DNA of 64,000 nt, from NCBI RefSeq assembly GCF_023544445.1, contig NZ_JALPVJ010000005.1, positions 644,241-708,240 of the forward strand, written 5' to 3'. The DNA comes from Actinoplanes sp. M2I2. GTDB lineage: Bacteria; Actinomycetota; Actinomycetes; Mycobacteriales; Micromonosporaceae. The position numbers and the translations under genes are program-made. A model generated the notes under the pieces. That model did not search any database and had not been told where the DNA came from. It worked only from the letters and a program-made list of their open reading frames with translations. Positions 44,211-53,072 of the stretch are shown piece by piece. Position 1 is the stretch's first letter. The number at the start of each line of letters is the position of its first letter.

Positions 44211-45012
44211 GTCCCTGCTCGAGGGCCGCGAGCTGCTTCAGTTGTACGCCGCGCGGACCGGGCCGACGCAGGCGTTGCGCGGCGTCGACGTCACCGTGAC
44301 CGAGGGCCGGATCCGTGCGATCACCGGTCCGTCCGGCAGCGGCAAGTCGACCCTGCTGGCCGTGCTGGCCCTGCGCGAACGCCCGACCGGCGGCGAGCTG
44401 CGCCACCGGGGCCGGCTGGTCTCGTCGCTGTCCCGTCGCGAGTTGCAACGCCTGCGCCGCAACGAGATCGGCTGGGTCGCCCAGCGCCCCTCGCACAGCC
44501 TGTTCCCCCAGCTCGACGCCCGTGGTCAGATCACCCAGATGGCCCGGCTGCGGCGCGTCCGGGTCGACGCCGACGCCGCCCTGGCCGAGGTCGAGCTGAC
44601 GTCGCGGGCCACGGCCCACCCGGGCGCGTTGTCCGGCGGCGAGCAGCAGCGCCTGGCCGTCGCCGCGGCCGGGGTCGGCGCGCCCGCCCTGCTCATCGCC
44701 GACGAGCCGACCGCCGAGCTGGACGACGACTCCGCGGCCCTGGTGCTGCGCCTGCTGCGCTCGCGGGCCGACCAGGGCAGCGCCGTCGTGCTGGCCACCC
44801 ACGACGCGCGCGCGATCGGCGCCGCCGACACCGTGCTGCGGCTGCGCCACGGCGTGCTCTCCGGCGAGCACGGCTCGGGCGAGGCCGGCACCGCGACGCT
44901 CGACGGCCTGGGCCGCCTGCAACTCCCCGAGGAAGCCCTGCCCCTGTTCCCGGACGGCCGGGTGGTCGTGACCGTCGTCGACGGCCACGTGGAATTGCAC
45001 CCGCCGGATTAG
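44200..45012 (+). CDS. ABC transporter ATP-binding protein
   Basis: 270 residues. Walker [22 protein letters not shown], signature ALSGGEQQRLAVAAAG, Walker B ALLIADEPTAELD and switch LATHD are present. GTG 44200 overlaps the large permease gene by 11 nt, so the two form one transporter. The C-terminal ~50 residues (after LRLRHGVLSGEH) extend past the core and include LDGLGRLQLPEEALPLFPDGRVVV, a small regulatory-looking tail. It ends convergently, overlapping the GT2 gene by 4 nt. Confidence 0.92.
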   Translation: MTNESLLEGRELLQLYAARTGPTQALRGVDVTVTEGRIRAITGPSGSGKSTLLAVLALRERPTGGELRHRGRLVSSLSRRELQRLRRNEIGWVAQRPSHSLFPQLDARGQITQMARLRRVRVDADAALAEVELTSRATAHPGALSGGEQQRLAVAAAGVGAPALLIADEPTAELDDDSAALVLRLLRSRADQGSAVVLATHDARAIGAADTVLRLRHGVLSGEHGSGEAGTATLDGLGRLQLPEEALPLFPDGRVVVTVVDGHVELHPPD

Positions 45013-46037
45013 GCGATCGGTGCGTGCTCGCGATCCACGTCGACCGCCCCGATCTCGACCGTGAGCGGGCCGCCGGAGAGCGGGTGGGCGCTGCGCGGGG
45101 CCGGCGTGGCGGTGTCGAAGGCGACCAGGAAGGCCGGGCGCCCCTGGCTGGCCGCGTAGATGCGGCCGACGTACTCCCCGAGCAGTCCCAGGCAGATCAG
45201 CTGCACGCCGCCGAGCAGCAGCACCGCGATGTAGAGCGACGTCCATCCCGGCACGGTCGCGCCGCTCCCCCAGGCGACCAGTCCGGTGACGATCAGCGCG
45301 ACGCAGAGCAGGAAGCTGAACAGGCCCAGCCAGGTGGCGATCCGCAACGGCGAGGCGGAGAACCCGGTGATGCTGTCGAAGGTCAGCCGGATCATGCGGC
45401 TGAGCGGATATTTCGTCTCGCCCGCGACCCGTTCCGCCCGCACGTAGCCGACCTCGGCGCTCGAGAACCCCAGCGACGGCACCACGAGCCGATAGACCGG
45501 CCGGGGCTCGGGCAGCTCGTTCAGCACGTCGACCACGGCCCGGCTCATCAGCCGGAAGTCGCCGGCCTGGTCGCTGACCCACGGCCCGACGAGCCGGCGC
45601 ATCATCCAGTAGTAGACGCCCGCGGTGTTGCGCTTGAACGCCGTGTCGATGCTGCGGTCGCTGCGCACGCCATAGACGACGTCGACGTTCTCGCGCCGGG
45701 CCGCGGCCAGCATCTCGCCGATCACCTCGGGCGGATCCTGCAGGTCGGCGTCGATGCTCACCACGTACTCGCCCCGCGCGGCCTTGAGCCCGGCCCGCAG
45801 CGCCGTCTGGTGCCCGACGTTGCGCCGCAGGGCCACCACGCGCAGTTCCGGCCACTCGACCCGCAGCTGCATCAGCCGCGACACGGTGGCGTCGCTGCTG
45901 CCGTCGTCGACGGCCACGACCTCGTACGACTCCCCCAGCCCGTCCAGCGCCGGCCGCAGCCGAGCCACGAAGTGGTCGACCGCCTCGCGCTCGTTGAACA
46001 TCGGCGTGACCACCGACAGCGTCACCGGCTGAGGCAT
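45009..46037 (-). CDS. GT2 glycosyltransferase (polyprenyl-phosphate type) with two membrane helices
   Basis: 342 residues. SVVTPMFNEREAVDHFVARL and YEVVAVDDGSSDATVSRL form the nucleotide-sugar site, and YVVSIDADLQDPPEVIGEML holds the metal motif. After QAGDFRLMSRAVVDVL and KYPLSRMIRLTFDSITGFS come two C-terminal membrane segments and LLGEYVGRIYAASQGRPAF. This is the signature layout of ArnC/GtrB/DPM-like enzymes that load a sugar on undecaprenyl phosphate. ATG 46037 follows AAGGAAG; a longer frame with ATG 46097 is possible. It lies next to the GH18-like gene. Confidence 0.9.
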   Translation of the reverse strand: MPQPVTLSVVTPMFNEREAVDHFVARLRPALDGLGESYEVVAVDDGSSDATVSRLMQLRVEWPELRVVALRRNVGHQTALRAGLKAARGEYVVSIDADLQDPPEVIGEMLAAARRENVDVVYGVRSDRSIDTAFKRNTAGVYYWMMRRLVGPWVSDQAGDFRLMSRAVVDVLNELPEPRPVYRLVVPSLGFSSAEVGYVRAERVAGETKYPLSRMIRLTFDSITGFSASPLRIATWLGLFSFLLCVALIVTGLVAWGSGATVPGWTSLYIAVLLLGGVQLICLGLLGEYVGRIYAASQGRPAFLVAFDTATPAPRSAHPLSGGPLTVEIGAVDVDREHAPIA

Positions 46038-46238
46038 GGGTTGCGTACTTCCTTTCAGCGTGACGACCAACGGCGAGCAAGAATAGCCGCGGTTCATGAC
46101 CACGAGGTGGCCGCCGTGTACGTTGCCGCTTTTGTTGACTGCGCGCGACTGCCGCCGAAACAAAGCGTCATGAAATAGCGGCGTTCCAGCCCGCCGTCCA
46201 TATCAGTGACACCGCCCGCGGCCCGGCGCCGAGCGCTG

Positions 46239-47843
46239 TCAGTTCGTCTTCGGTTCGCCGGGGACAGTGAAGAGCGGCTTCCAGGGGTCGTCGGCGTCGA
46301 CCGGGAACTCCGTCGACGGGCTCTCGTCCTTGGTGGTCCACCTGGCCTCGTAGGGCAGGCCGTCGAACAGCACCCGGTTGCCGCGGCGATAGACGGAACC
46401 GGCCGTCCACACCTTGGTGACGCCGGTGACCGCCGGGGCCGGCCGGGGCGCCTTCTCGACCGGGCTGACCGGGCCGACCACGGTCCACGCGCTCTGCGTG
46501 CCGGCGGCCGGCGCCGCCGCCGGGTCGACGCCCGAGGTGGCCCACTTGGCCTGGTAGACGACGCCCCGCCAGACGACCTTGTAACCGGCGACGTACGACG
46601 CGGTGAGCCGCCAGATCGGGTACGGACTGGTCTTGGGGTCGTCGACGGTGGCGGCCTGGTCGGGGATCTCCACCGAGTCGTAGTTGTCGCTGCCCGCGGC
46701 CTTGCCGGGCAGACCGGCGAAGACCTTGGAGAACGCCAGCGCGTCCTGGTCGACACCGCTGCACGTGTTGGAGTGCACGACCACGTTGGCGAAGGTGCCG
46801 CGGCAGGGGGCGTCCCGGTTGAGCGACCACATGGAGACCCGGCCGAGCCCGTTGTCGACGGCGAACCGGGCCAGCCCCTCGGCGTCGGCGACGGTGAAAC
46901 GCTCCTGGTCGACGTCGTTCTGACCGATCATCGGGGTGGCGCCGATCCGCGACCAGACCTGCGGTGACGTGAGCTTCTGGCCGAGCCGCAGATACAGGTC
47001 GGAAAGCTGCTTGTGGGTCCCGTTGAGCGCGCTGAGGCTCAGCGCCAGCATGTCGGGCCGGGCGTCGCCGTTGTTGTAGTCCATCGTCATCACGTTGACG
47101 CCGCGCAGGGCGACGCCCCCCTCGAGCATGCCGCGCACGACGGCGACCCCGTCCTGGGTCAGGCCGTCCGGCGCCACCGGCAGCGTCAGCCAGACGGCCA
47201 GAGGCTTACCCGCCTTCGCGCGTTCCTTCTGCACCGCCGCCACGGCCGCGACCCGGCGGCGCAGCGAGGCCTGATCGGCGACCGCGGTGCCCTCGAGGTC
47301 CAGGTCGAGCGTCTTCACGTCGTACCGCTTGACCAGTTGCCGGTAGGCCGCCGTCAGCCTGACCTGGTTCGAACAGGCCACCGCCAGCTCGGAGTTGTTG
47401 AGCCCGCCGAGGCTGAGGGTGATGTCGCCGCCGGCCTGCCGCAGCTGGTCGATGCGCCGGTCCAGCTCGAGCGCCGAGTCCGCCGCCTCCAGCGTGTACG
47501 CGCCACCCCAGCTCGGGGCGCAGGCGTTCTTGGGGTCGGCGACCACGAAGCCCAGCGCGACGTCGTTGGCCGGGTTGGCCGTCGGGTCCTGGAACTGGAA
47601 CGTCGGGGTCAGCGTGACGTCGACGTAGGGCACCGCCCACGACTTGGCGGTCGGGCCGGCCGTGTTGCGCAGGTGCATCACCTCGAAGGTGCCGCCGGCA
47701 CCGGCCAGGCCCAGCACGAGCAGCAGGATCAGCAGCCTCGTCCACGACAGCCGGCTGCGCGGCTGCTCCGGTTCCTGCCAGTCCGGGTCGGCCAGCGGAT
47801 CGTGATCCGCCCGCACGGCTACGGGGGTGGCGCGGTCCGTCAT
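46239..47843 (-). CDS. Membrane-anchored GH18-like protein with two chitin-binding-type modules
   Basis: 534 residues. A single N-terminal helix (residues ~34-54, uncleaved) anchors the protein. The GH18-type barrel has strand 3 GGDITLSLGGLNN and the active-site strand VKTLDLDLEGTAV. There the last Asp-x-Glu of the DxxDxDxE motif is kept (Glu near residue 184) but the first Asp is replaced. VNVMTMDYNNG follows, as in GH18 enzymes. Two carbohydrate-binding modules of the CBM5/12 type lie at ~410-455 and ~476-525 (VVYQAKWATSG; LPYEARWTTKD). It may bind or cut a GlcNAc-containing polymer. Divergent from the GT2-EAL gene with a shared 204-bp promoter region. Confidence 0.82.
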   Translation of the reverse strand: MTDRATPVAVRADHDPLADPDWQEPEQPRSRLSWTRLLILLLVLGLAGAGGTFEVMHLRNTAGPTAKSWAVPYVDVTLTPTFQFQDPTANPANDVALGFVVADPKNACAPSWGGAYTLEAADSALELDRRIDQLRQAGGDITLSLGGLNNSELAVACSNQVRLTAAYRQLVKRYDVKTLDLDLEGTAVADQASLRRRVAAVAAVQKERAKAGKPLAVWLTLPVAPDGLTQDGVAVVRGMLEGGVALRGVNVMTMDYNNGDARPDMLALSLSALNGTHKQLSDLYLRLGQKLTSPQVWSRIGATPMIGQNDVDQERFTVADAEGLARFAVDNGLGRVSMWSLNRDAPCRGTFANVVVHSNTCSGVDQDALAFSKVFAGLPGKAAGSDNYDSVEIPDQAATVDDPKTSPYPIWRLTASYVAGYKVVWRGVVYQAKWATSGVDPAAAPAAGTQSAWTVVGPVSPVEKAPRPAPAVTGVTKVWTAGSVYRRGNRVLFDGLPYEARWTTKDESPSTEFPVDADDPWKPLFTVPGEPKTN

Positions 47844-48047
47844 GAAAGCCCTCTCGTTTGCGAGTCGCCACACGCTGGCGCACCGCACCGGCTGACGCGA
47901 TCGGGCGAAGAGACAAGATCAACGGGACACCGGCCGGTGGCTCCAAACCGGACAACGGACGCCCCAAGTCGATCTCGCAACGACAATTCCGCCGGGTACC
48001 GCCGCGCGGTGCTTGCCGCAAAACAGGATCGAAGGGCTCAAAAACGC

Positions 48048-51000
48048 ATGCCACGCACACCGGCGGACCATCGCAAGCGGGACGCCCAGCGCCAGTGGGG
48101 AGCCGACCGGCGGACGGAGCCTCACCCGATCGTCCCGCCCCCGGTCTCCGAAGGCAGGATCACCCGCGGCCGGCTCGCGATTGTGGTGACCATCACGGTC
48201 TGGGCCTGTTATCTCACCTACACGATCATCCAGCAGTTCGTCGCGGGTCACGCCTCGAGCGTGCGGCTCGTCATCGAGGCGATCGTGTACCTGCTCGTCG
48301 TCACCGGCCTGGCCGCGTCCGCGATCGCCTACCTGATCACGCGGATCGGCTATTTCTACCGGGCCCGGGGCCATCAGCGGGCGCCGCGGATCATGCTCGA
48401 CGAGTTCATCGGCGGGAAGATGCCGTCCGTGACGGTTCTGGTCCCGTCGTACCAGGAAGACGAGCGGACCAACCGCACGACGCTGCTCTCGGCCGCGCTG
48501 CAGGAGTACCCCGGCCTCCGGGTGACCCTGCTGATCGACGACCCGCGGCAGCCCAGGACCCGCGCGGCACGGGACATGCTGCTGGCCGCCCGCGCCCTGC
48601 CCGGCAGCATCGAGGCCGAGCTCAAGGTCCCGTACCACCGGGTCTCGAACGCCTATGCGCACTTCGACGAGCAGGTGCGCCTGCGCGGCGGTTACCTGGT
48701 GGTGCTCGAGGACATGCGCCGGCTGGCCGGCGCATACCGGTTCGCCTCCGACTGGCTCTACGACCTCGGCGCCCGCCAGGAGATCGTCGACCACACCGAC
48801 ACGTTCTTCGTCGAGCACATCCTGCACCCGCTCGCCGTCGAGCTCGGCCAGATCTCCGGCGCCCTCGACAAGGGCGCCGACGAACAGGTCACCCTGCCCG
48901 TCGCGCGGATGAACCAGCTGCACCGGCGGCTGCTCGCCATCTTCGACGTGCAGATCACCAGCTTCGAACGCAAGAAGTACGTGTCGCTGTCGCACGAGCC
49001 GAACAAGGCGATGAACCTCAATAGCTACATCGGGCTGATGGGCGGCGCGTACCAGGAAGTCAGCACGCCGCTGGGCACCGCGCTGGTGACGGCCGGCCCC
49101 AACCGCGCCGACCTCGTCGTGCCCAACCCCGACTATGTGCTGACCCTCGACGCCGACAGCGTCCTGCTCCCCGAGTACGCGTTGCGCCTGGTCCACCTGC
49201 TCGAACAGGGCGCGTACGCGCAGCACGCCGTGGCCCAGACGCCGTACAGCGCCTATCCCGGCTCGGCGACCCGCATCGAGCGCATCTCCGGCGCGACGAC
49301 CGACATCCAGTACATCGTGCACCAGGGCATGACCCACTACGGCGCCACGTTCTGGGTCGGCGCCAACGCCGTGCTCCGCAAGAAGGCCCTCGACGAAATC
49401 TGCGAGGTGTCCTACGAGGGCGACTGGGAGATCAAGCGCTACATCCAGGACCGTACGGTCATCGAGGACACCGAGTCGACGATCGACCTGGGCGTACGGG
49501 GCTGGCTGCTGCACAACTACCCCGAACGGCTCGCCTACAGCGCCACCCCGCCCGACTTCGGCTCGTTGGCCATCCAGCGGCAGCGCTGGGCCAACGGCGG
49601 TCTGCTGATCCTGTCGCGCCTCAAGGACCAGTTCCGGGCGAAGGCGAAACGCGAGGACAAGAACCGCTTCGGCGAGTACTTCCTGCGCGTCAACTACATG
49701 GCCTCCATCTTCTGGAGCTCCGTGTGCCTGGTGGTCATGCTGGCCTACCCGTTCAACAGCGAACTGCTCAACCCGATCCTGCTGCTGATCTCGGTGCCGT
49801 ACTTCTTCATGATGGCCGCGGACCTCAAACAGCTGGGCTACAAGCGGTCCGACATGCTGCGCATCTACGGCTTCAACCTGATCCTGCTGCCGGTCAACCT
49901 GTCGGGCAGCATCGCCTCGCTGCTGCAGCTGCTGACCGGGGAGAAGAGCGCCTTCAAACGTACGCCGAAGGTCCGCAACCGGACGACGGCGGCGACCAGC
50001 TACCTACTGCTGCCGCTGGCCCTGATCGTGCTCTGCATCTACACGGTGTGGGTCGACATCGAGCACCACCTGTGGAACAACCTGGTCTTCGCCGTCCTGA
50101 ACCTGACGCTGTCGCTGTACGCGATGGTCGCCTTCGTCGGCCTCGGCAACACGATCGTCGACCTGCTGACCCACCTGCGCACCTGGCTGATCCGCCCGGT
50201 GACGCCGAAGAAGCGGCGCGTCTCCAAGAAGAAGAAGCAGGCCGCCACGGCGACCCCCGCGGCCACCGCCGTCGGCGACTGGGCGCAGGTGCTGCACTAC
50301 CGGCACGAACACGGCCCGACGGCCGGCCAGACCACCGTACGGTTGCAGCGCTCCGAAACCGGCGGCTGGTCCTCCGACAAGTCGTCGTCGAGCCAGGCCC
50401 ACTCGTTCGAGGAGTTCAGCTTCTTCACGGTCTTCCAGCCCATCTACAACCTGACCACCGGCCACGTCGTCGGCTACGAGGCCCTGACCCGTTTCGCCGA
50501 CGGCAGCAACCCCCGGGACGCCCTGTCGGCGGCGGCTTCCCGCGGCGTGCACCTCGCGCTGGACGCCGCCCTGATCCAGGCGTCGATCGCGTCGTCGGCG
50601 TCCCTGCCGAACGGCACGTGGCTGGCCGTGAACGTCTCGGCTGATTTGCTGAGGCGGCCGCACGAGCTCGCGCCGCTGCTGGCTTCGTCGCGCCGGCCGC
50701 TGGTGCTCGAGACGGGCGACGCGCCCGGGGCCGAGATCGCCCGGCTGGGCGGCGGGGTCCGGCTGTCCGTCGACGACCTGGGGGCGGGCTACGAGACGCT
50801 GTCGCTCATCGAGTCGGTGCGGCCGGCGTTCCTCAAGCTGGGCATCGACTCGCTGGAAGGCGTCGAACACCAGACCGCCCGGCAGGCCGCCATCCGGGCC
50901 CTCGTCAGCTTCGCCGACCAGCACGGCTGCACGGTCATCGCCGAAGGCATCGAGACAGCCGCCCAGCGCGACGCCCTGGTGGCCTGCGGCGTGCCGTTCG

Positions 51001-51068
51001 GCCAGGGCTTCCACCTGGGCAAGCCCGTCCCGGTCGAACGAGTCCTGGCCGGCGTCGGCGGCTGGTGA
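48048..51068 (+). CDS. Cellulose-synthase-type GT2 fused to an EAL domain
   Basis: 1006 residues. Two N-terminal membrane helices (residues ~45-105) precede a processive GT2 core starting MPSVTVLVPSYQEDER (~124). The core has Asp pair LLIDD (~162), LDADS (~367), IEDTEST (~472) and the QxxRW-type motif QRQRWANGG (~509). About 200 residues separate LLIDD from LDADS, including a helical insert. Four further helices follow (~545-715), then a basic Lys/Arg linker (~720-735). An EAL domain follows from ~795: FQPIYN, YEALTRF (~810), NVSADLL, SVDDLGAGYE, LKLGIDS, AEGIET (~964), FGQGFHLGKP. All usual catalytic EAL residues appear present. BcsA-type synthases carry PilZ instead, so c-di-GMP may be sensed or destroyed here by the fused domain. 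ATG 48048 is used because the longer upstream frame is unlike protein. Confidence 0.93.
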   Translation: MPRTPADHRKRDAQRQWGADRRTEPHPIVPPPVSEGRITRGRLAIVVTITVWACYLTYTIIQQFVAGHASSVRLVIEAIVYLLVVTGLAASAIAYLITRIGYFYRARGHQRAPRIMLDEFIGGKMPSVTVLVPSYQEDERTNRTTLLSAALQEYPGLRVTLLIDDPRQPRTRAARDMLLAARALPGSIEAELKVPYHRVSNAYAHFDEQVRLRGGYLVVLEDMRRLAGAYRFASDWLYDLGARQEIVDHTDTFFVEHILHPLAVELGQISGALDKGADEQVTLPVARMNQLHRRLLAIFDVQITSFERKKYVSLSHEPNKAMNLNSYIGLMGGAYQEVSTPLGTALVTAGPNRADLVVPNPDYVLTLDADSVLLPEYALRLVHLLEQGAYAQHAVAQTPYSAYPGSATRIERISGATTDIQYIVHQGMTHYGATFWVGANAVLRKKALDEICEVSYEGDWEIKRYIQDRTVIEDTESTIDLGVRGWLLHNYPERLAYSATPPDFGSLAIQRQRWANGGLLILSRLKDQFRAKAKREDKNRFGEYFLRVNYMASIFWSSVCLVVMLAYPFNSELLNPILLLISVPYFFMMAADLKQLGYKRSDMLRIYGFNLILLPVNLSGSIASLLQLLTGEKSAFKRTPKVRNRTTAATSYLLLPLALIVLCIYTVWVDIEHHLWNNLVFAVLNLTLSLYAMVAFVGLGNTIVDLLTHLRTWLIRPVTPKKRRVSKKKKQAATATPAATAVGDWAQVLHYRHEHGPTAGQTTVRLQRSETGGWSSDKSSSSQAHSFEEFSFFTVFQPIYNLTTGHVVGYEALTRFADGSNPRDALSAAASRGVHLALDAALIQASIASSASLPNGTWLAVNVSADLLRRPHELAPLLASSRRPLVLETGDAPGAEIARLGGGVRLSVDDLGAGYETLSLIESVRPAFLKLGIDSLEGVEHQTARQAAIRALVSFADQHGCTVIAEGIETAAQRDALVACGVPFGQGFHLGKPVPVERVLAGVGGW

Positions 51069-51106
51069 CGCGCGGGCCTTGATCTCAAGGGTGGGAGGCT
51101 GCGCCC

Positions 51107-51907
51107 ATGCGCTACTCCTGGCACGAGTTGCCGCCGGCCGTCCGGGCGGAGGTCGAGGGGCACACCGGCCCCGCCCTTCGGACGACACCCGTCCTGTCCG
51201 GGTCGATCTCCGACGTTGCCGTGGTGCTGGTAACCGATACCGGCCACTTCTTCTGCAAGGGAGCCGCCACCGACAACCCGATGGGTTGGATGCATCGCAA
51301 CGAGGCCCGATGGAATCCTCACCTTCCACCGCAGGTGCCCCGCCTGCTCTGGCAATTCGAGCGCCACGGCTGGCTGATGCTCGGATTCGAGTACGTCGCC
51401 GGCCGGCATCCCGACCTGAGCCCGGGCTCGCCCGATCTCAACCTGCTGGCCACAACGCTGACCACCATGGCAACGGCACTGACGCCGTGCCCAGAGGTCA
51501 AGGTGCAGACCGCCGCCGTCCGATGGGCCGACTACCTTGCGCCCGAGGCGGTCGACGGCAACACGCTGGTACACACCGATGTCACGCCGCACAACTTCCT
51601 GCTTGACGGCGGCAGCATCAAGGTCGTCGACTGGTCGATGCCCTGCCGGGGAGCCGCCTGGATCGACACCGCGCTCATGGTCGTCCGGTTGATCCGCGCC
51701 GGCCACAGCCCAGCACAGGCAGAGGCCTGGGCCGACCGGATTCCGGCGTGGTCGACCGCCCCATCCGGGGCTGTCGACGCCTTCGCCACCGGCATCGCCG
51801 CGCTGAGTCTCGAGAGGCACCAGCAGCGTCCGTCCGCCGCCCACCTGGGTCCGCTCGCCACCGCCGCGGCCAGCTGGGCCCGGCACCGGGCCACCACGAT
51901 CGGGTAA
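51107..51907 (+). CDS. Aminoglycoside phosphotransferase (APH)-family kinase
   Basis: 266 residues. LVHTDVTPHNFLLDG is the catalytic loop (HxDxxxxN) and IKVVDWSMPCRGAAWIDTAL the metal-binding Asp region, as in APH/choline-kinase-like proteins. The N-terminal lobe (SISDVAVVLVTDTGHFFCKGA) carries the ATP-site Lys. Substrate is unknown; many actinomycete members act on small molecules rather than drugs. It starts 39 bp after the GT2-EAL gene and may be cotranscribed with it. Confidence 0.85.
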   Translation: MRYSWHELPPAVRAEVEGHTGPALRTTPVLSGSISDVAVVLVTDTGHFFCKGAATDNPMGWMHRNEARWNPHLPPQVPRLLWQFERHGWLMLGFEYVAGRHPDLSPGSPDLNLLATTLTTMATALTPCPEVKVQTAAVRWADYLAPEAVDGNTLVHTDVTPHNFLLDGGSIKVVDWSMPCRGAAWIDTALMVVRLIRAGHSPAQAEAWADRIPAWSTAPSGAVDAFATGIAALSLERHQQRPSAAHLGPLATAAASWARHRATTIG

Positions 51908-51940
51908 CCCGGCGAACAAGCTGGTCGCTGTCCGACTTGG

Positions 51941-52297
51941 CTACCGGACTTCCGTCGAAACGGGGGCGAGGAAGAAGAGGCACTGGTCGGCATTGAACTG
52001 GCCCACCTTGGCAACGAAGCGGAACTTGTCGCCTTCGCCCACGGTCGCGGGGATCTTCTTGCCGGTCAGTTCCAGGTCGAGGATGCTGACGTCCTCGTAC
52101 TTGAAGGCAGGACCGACCGCCGTGTCCGGTCCCTTGTCACCCGGGCCCAGGAGCAGATCGAAGCGGGTCTCGTAGCCGGCGTGGGGCGTCATTTTCACGA
52201 TCGATCCGTTGAAGGCGACGGTCTTGGAGATTATCAAGCTGTCGGTGCCGCGCACTGTCCGCACGGTCTTGTACTCGTACTTGATCTCCTCGACCAT
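51941..52297 (-). CDS. Hypothetical protein
   Basis: 118 residues, no signal peptide or membrane segment and no family I recognise. The pattern is beta-strand rich (YEYKTVRTVRGTDSLIISKTVAFNGS, YEDVSILDLELTGKKIPATVGEGDKFRFVAKVGQF), suggesting a small beta-barrel or sandwich. The codon pattern is coding-like. It stands convergent to the APH-like gene with a 33-bp gap. Confidence 0.6.
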   Translation of the reverse strand: MVEEIKYEYKTVRTVRGTDSLIISKTVAFNGSIVKMTPHAGYETRFDLLLGPGDKGPDTAVGPAFKYEDVSILDLELTGKKIPATVGEGDKFRFVAKVGQFNADQCLFFLAPVSTEVR

Positions 52298-52413
52298 GCC
52301 GCTCCACGTCCCCAGATGAACTACTCAGACCAACTGGCTCGCGAGCATAGGGACTCGGCAACCAACTCGACATCATCAAGATCACTGTGAGCGCAGCGTC
52401 GCGACCAGGCCTT

Positions 52414-53016
52414 CTACGCCGCCAGTGACGCGATGAGGCGGTCGATGACGGCTCCGACCTCGCGACGGGCCCGGGCCGGGTCGTCGGAGCGCGCGACGTA
52501 GAGCGACGCCTCGTCCAACGCTCCGATGAGGACGTGCGAGAGCGGCTCCGGAGGCTGGGCGAGCAGTCGCCCGGAGGAGATGGCCAACTCGACCAGGCTG
52601 TGGACGAGCCCCATGCCGTACCGGAAACTCAGCTCACGCCAGCGCTCCCAGCCCAGCACCGACGGCGCCTCGATGAGGACGATGCGCTGGACCTCGGGCT
52701 CGGCGCCGGCGTCCAGCCAGGTGGCCGCGCCCAGCTTCATCAGGGCGATCGGATCGCTCAGGCCGCTCTCGCTCACGGCGGAACCGATGCGCTTGGTCAG
52801 ATCGGCCTCGACGGCCTCGAAGACGGCGGCGAACAGCTCGGTCTTGTCGGCGAACTGGTGATACATCGCCCCGCGGGTCACCCCGGCAGCGCGGACGATC
52901 GCCTCGGTGCTGACCGCGGCAAAGCCCGACGCTGCGAACAACGGCCGGGCCGCCTCGATCAGAGCCGCCCGGGTCGCCGTCGAACGCTGCTCCTGAGTTC
53001 GGCGCTCGCTTTTCAT
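52414..53016 (-). CDS. TetR-family transcriptional regulator
   Basis: 200 residues. TRAALIEAARPLFAASGFAAVSTEAIVRAAGVTRGAMYHQFADKTELFAAVFEAV is a clear TetR helix-turn-helix. The C-terminal part (APSVLGWERWRELSFRYGMGLVHSL) matches a common subgroup of actinomycete repressors. Divergent from the alpha/beta hydrolase, and an inverted repeat overlaps its start codon. Confidence 0.92.
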   Translation of the reverse strand: MKSERRTQEQRSTATRAALIEAARPLFAASGFAAVSTEAIVRAAGVTRGAMYHQFADKTELFAAVFEAVEADLTKRIGSAVSESGLSDPIALMKLGAATWLDAGAEPEVQRIVLIEAPSVLGWERWRELSFRYGMGLVHSLVELAISSGRLLAQPPEPLSHVLIGALDEASLYVARSDDPARARREVGAVIDRLIASLAA

Positions 53017-53032
53017 ACAGACAGTACGTATG
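53014..53032. promoter_or_regulatory. Inverted repeat overlapping the TetR start
   Basis: CATAC-N9-GTATG, with the inner bases AGACAGTAC, overlaps the regulator's start codon and lies 40 bp before the hydrolase ATG. The position suits autorepression and control of the hydrolase. The match is short. Confidence 0.5.
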
Positions 53033-53072
53033 TTGGTGAGGTCACGTACCGACGGTAGCGCGAGGAGCCGGC

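Noticed and set aside
47013..48047. Upstream extension of the GT2-EAL reading frame to 47013
   Set aside because: It lies antisense to the GH18-like gene, is Arg/Gly/His-rich and protein-unlike, and the GT2 protein begins naturally at ATG 48048.
48000..48047. Possible c-di-GMP (GEMM) riboswitch before the GT2-EAL gene
   Set aside because: It was looked for because of the EAL domain. The conserved GEMM blocks are not present in the leader.
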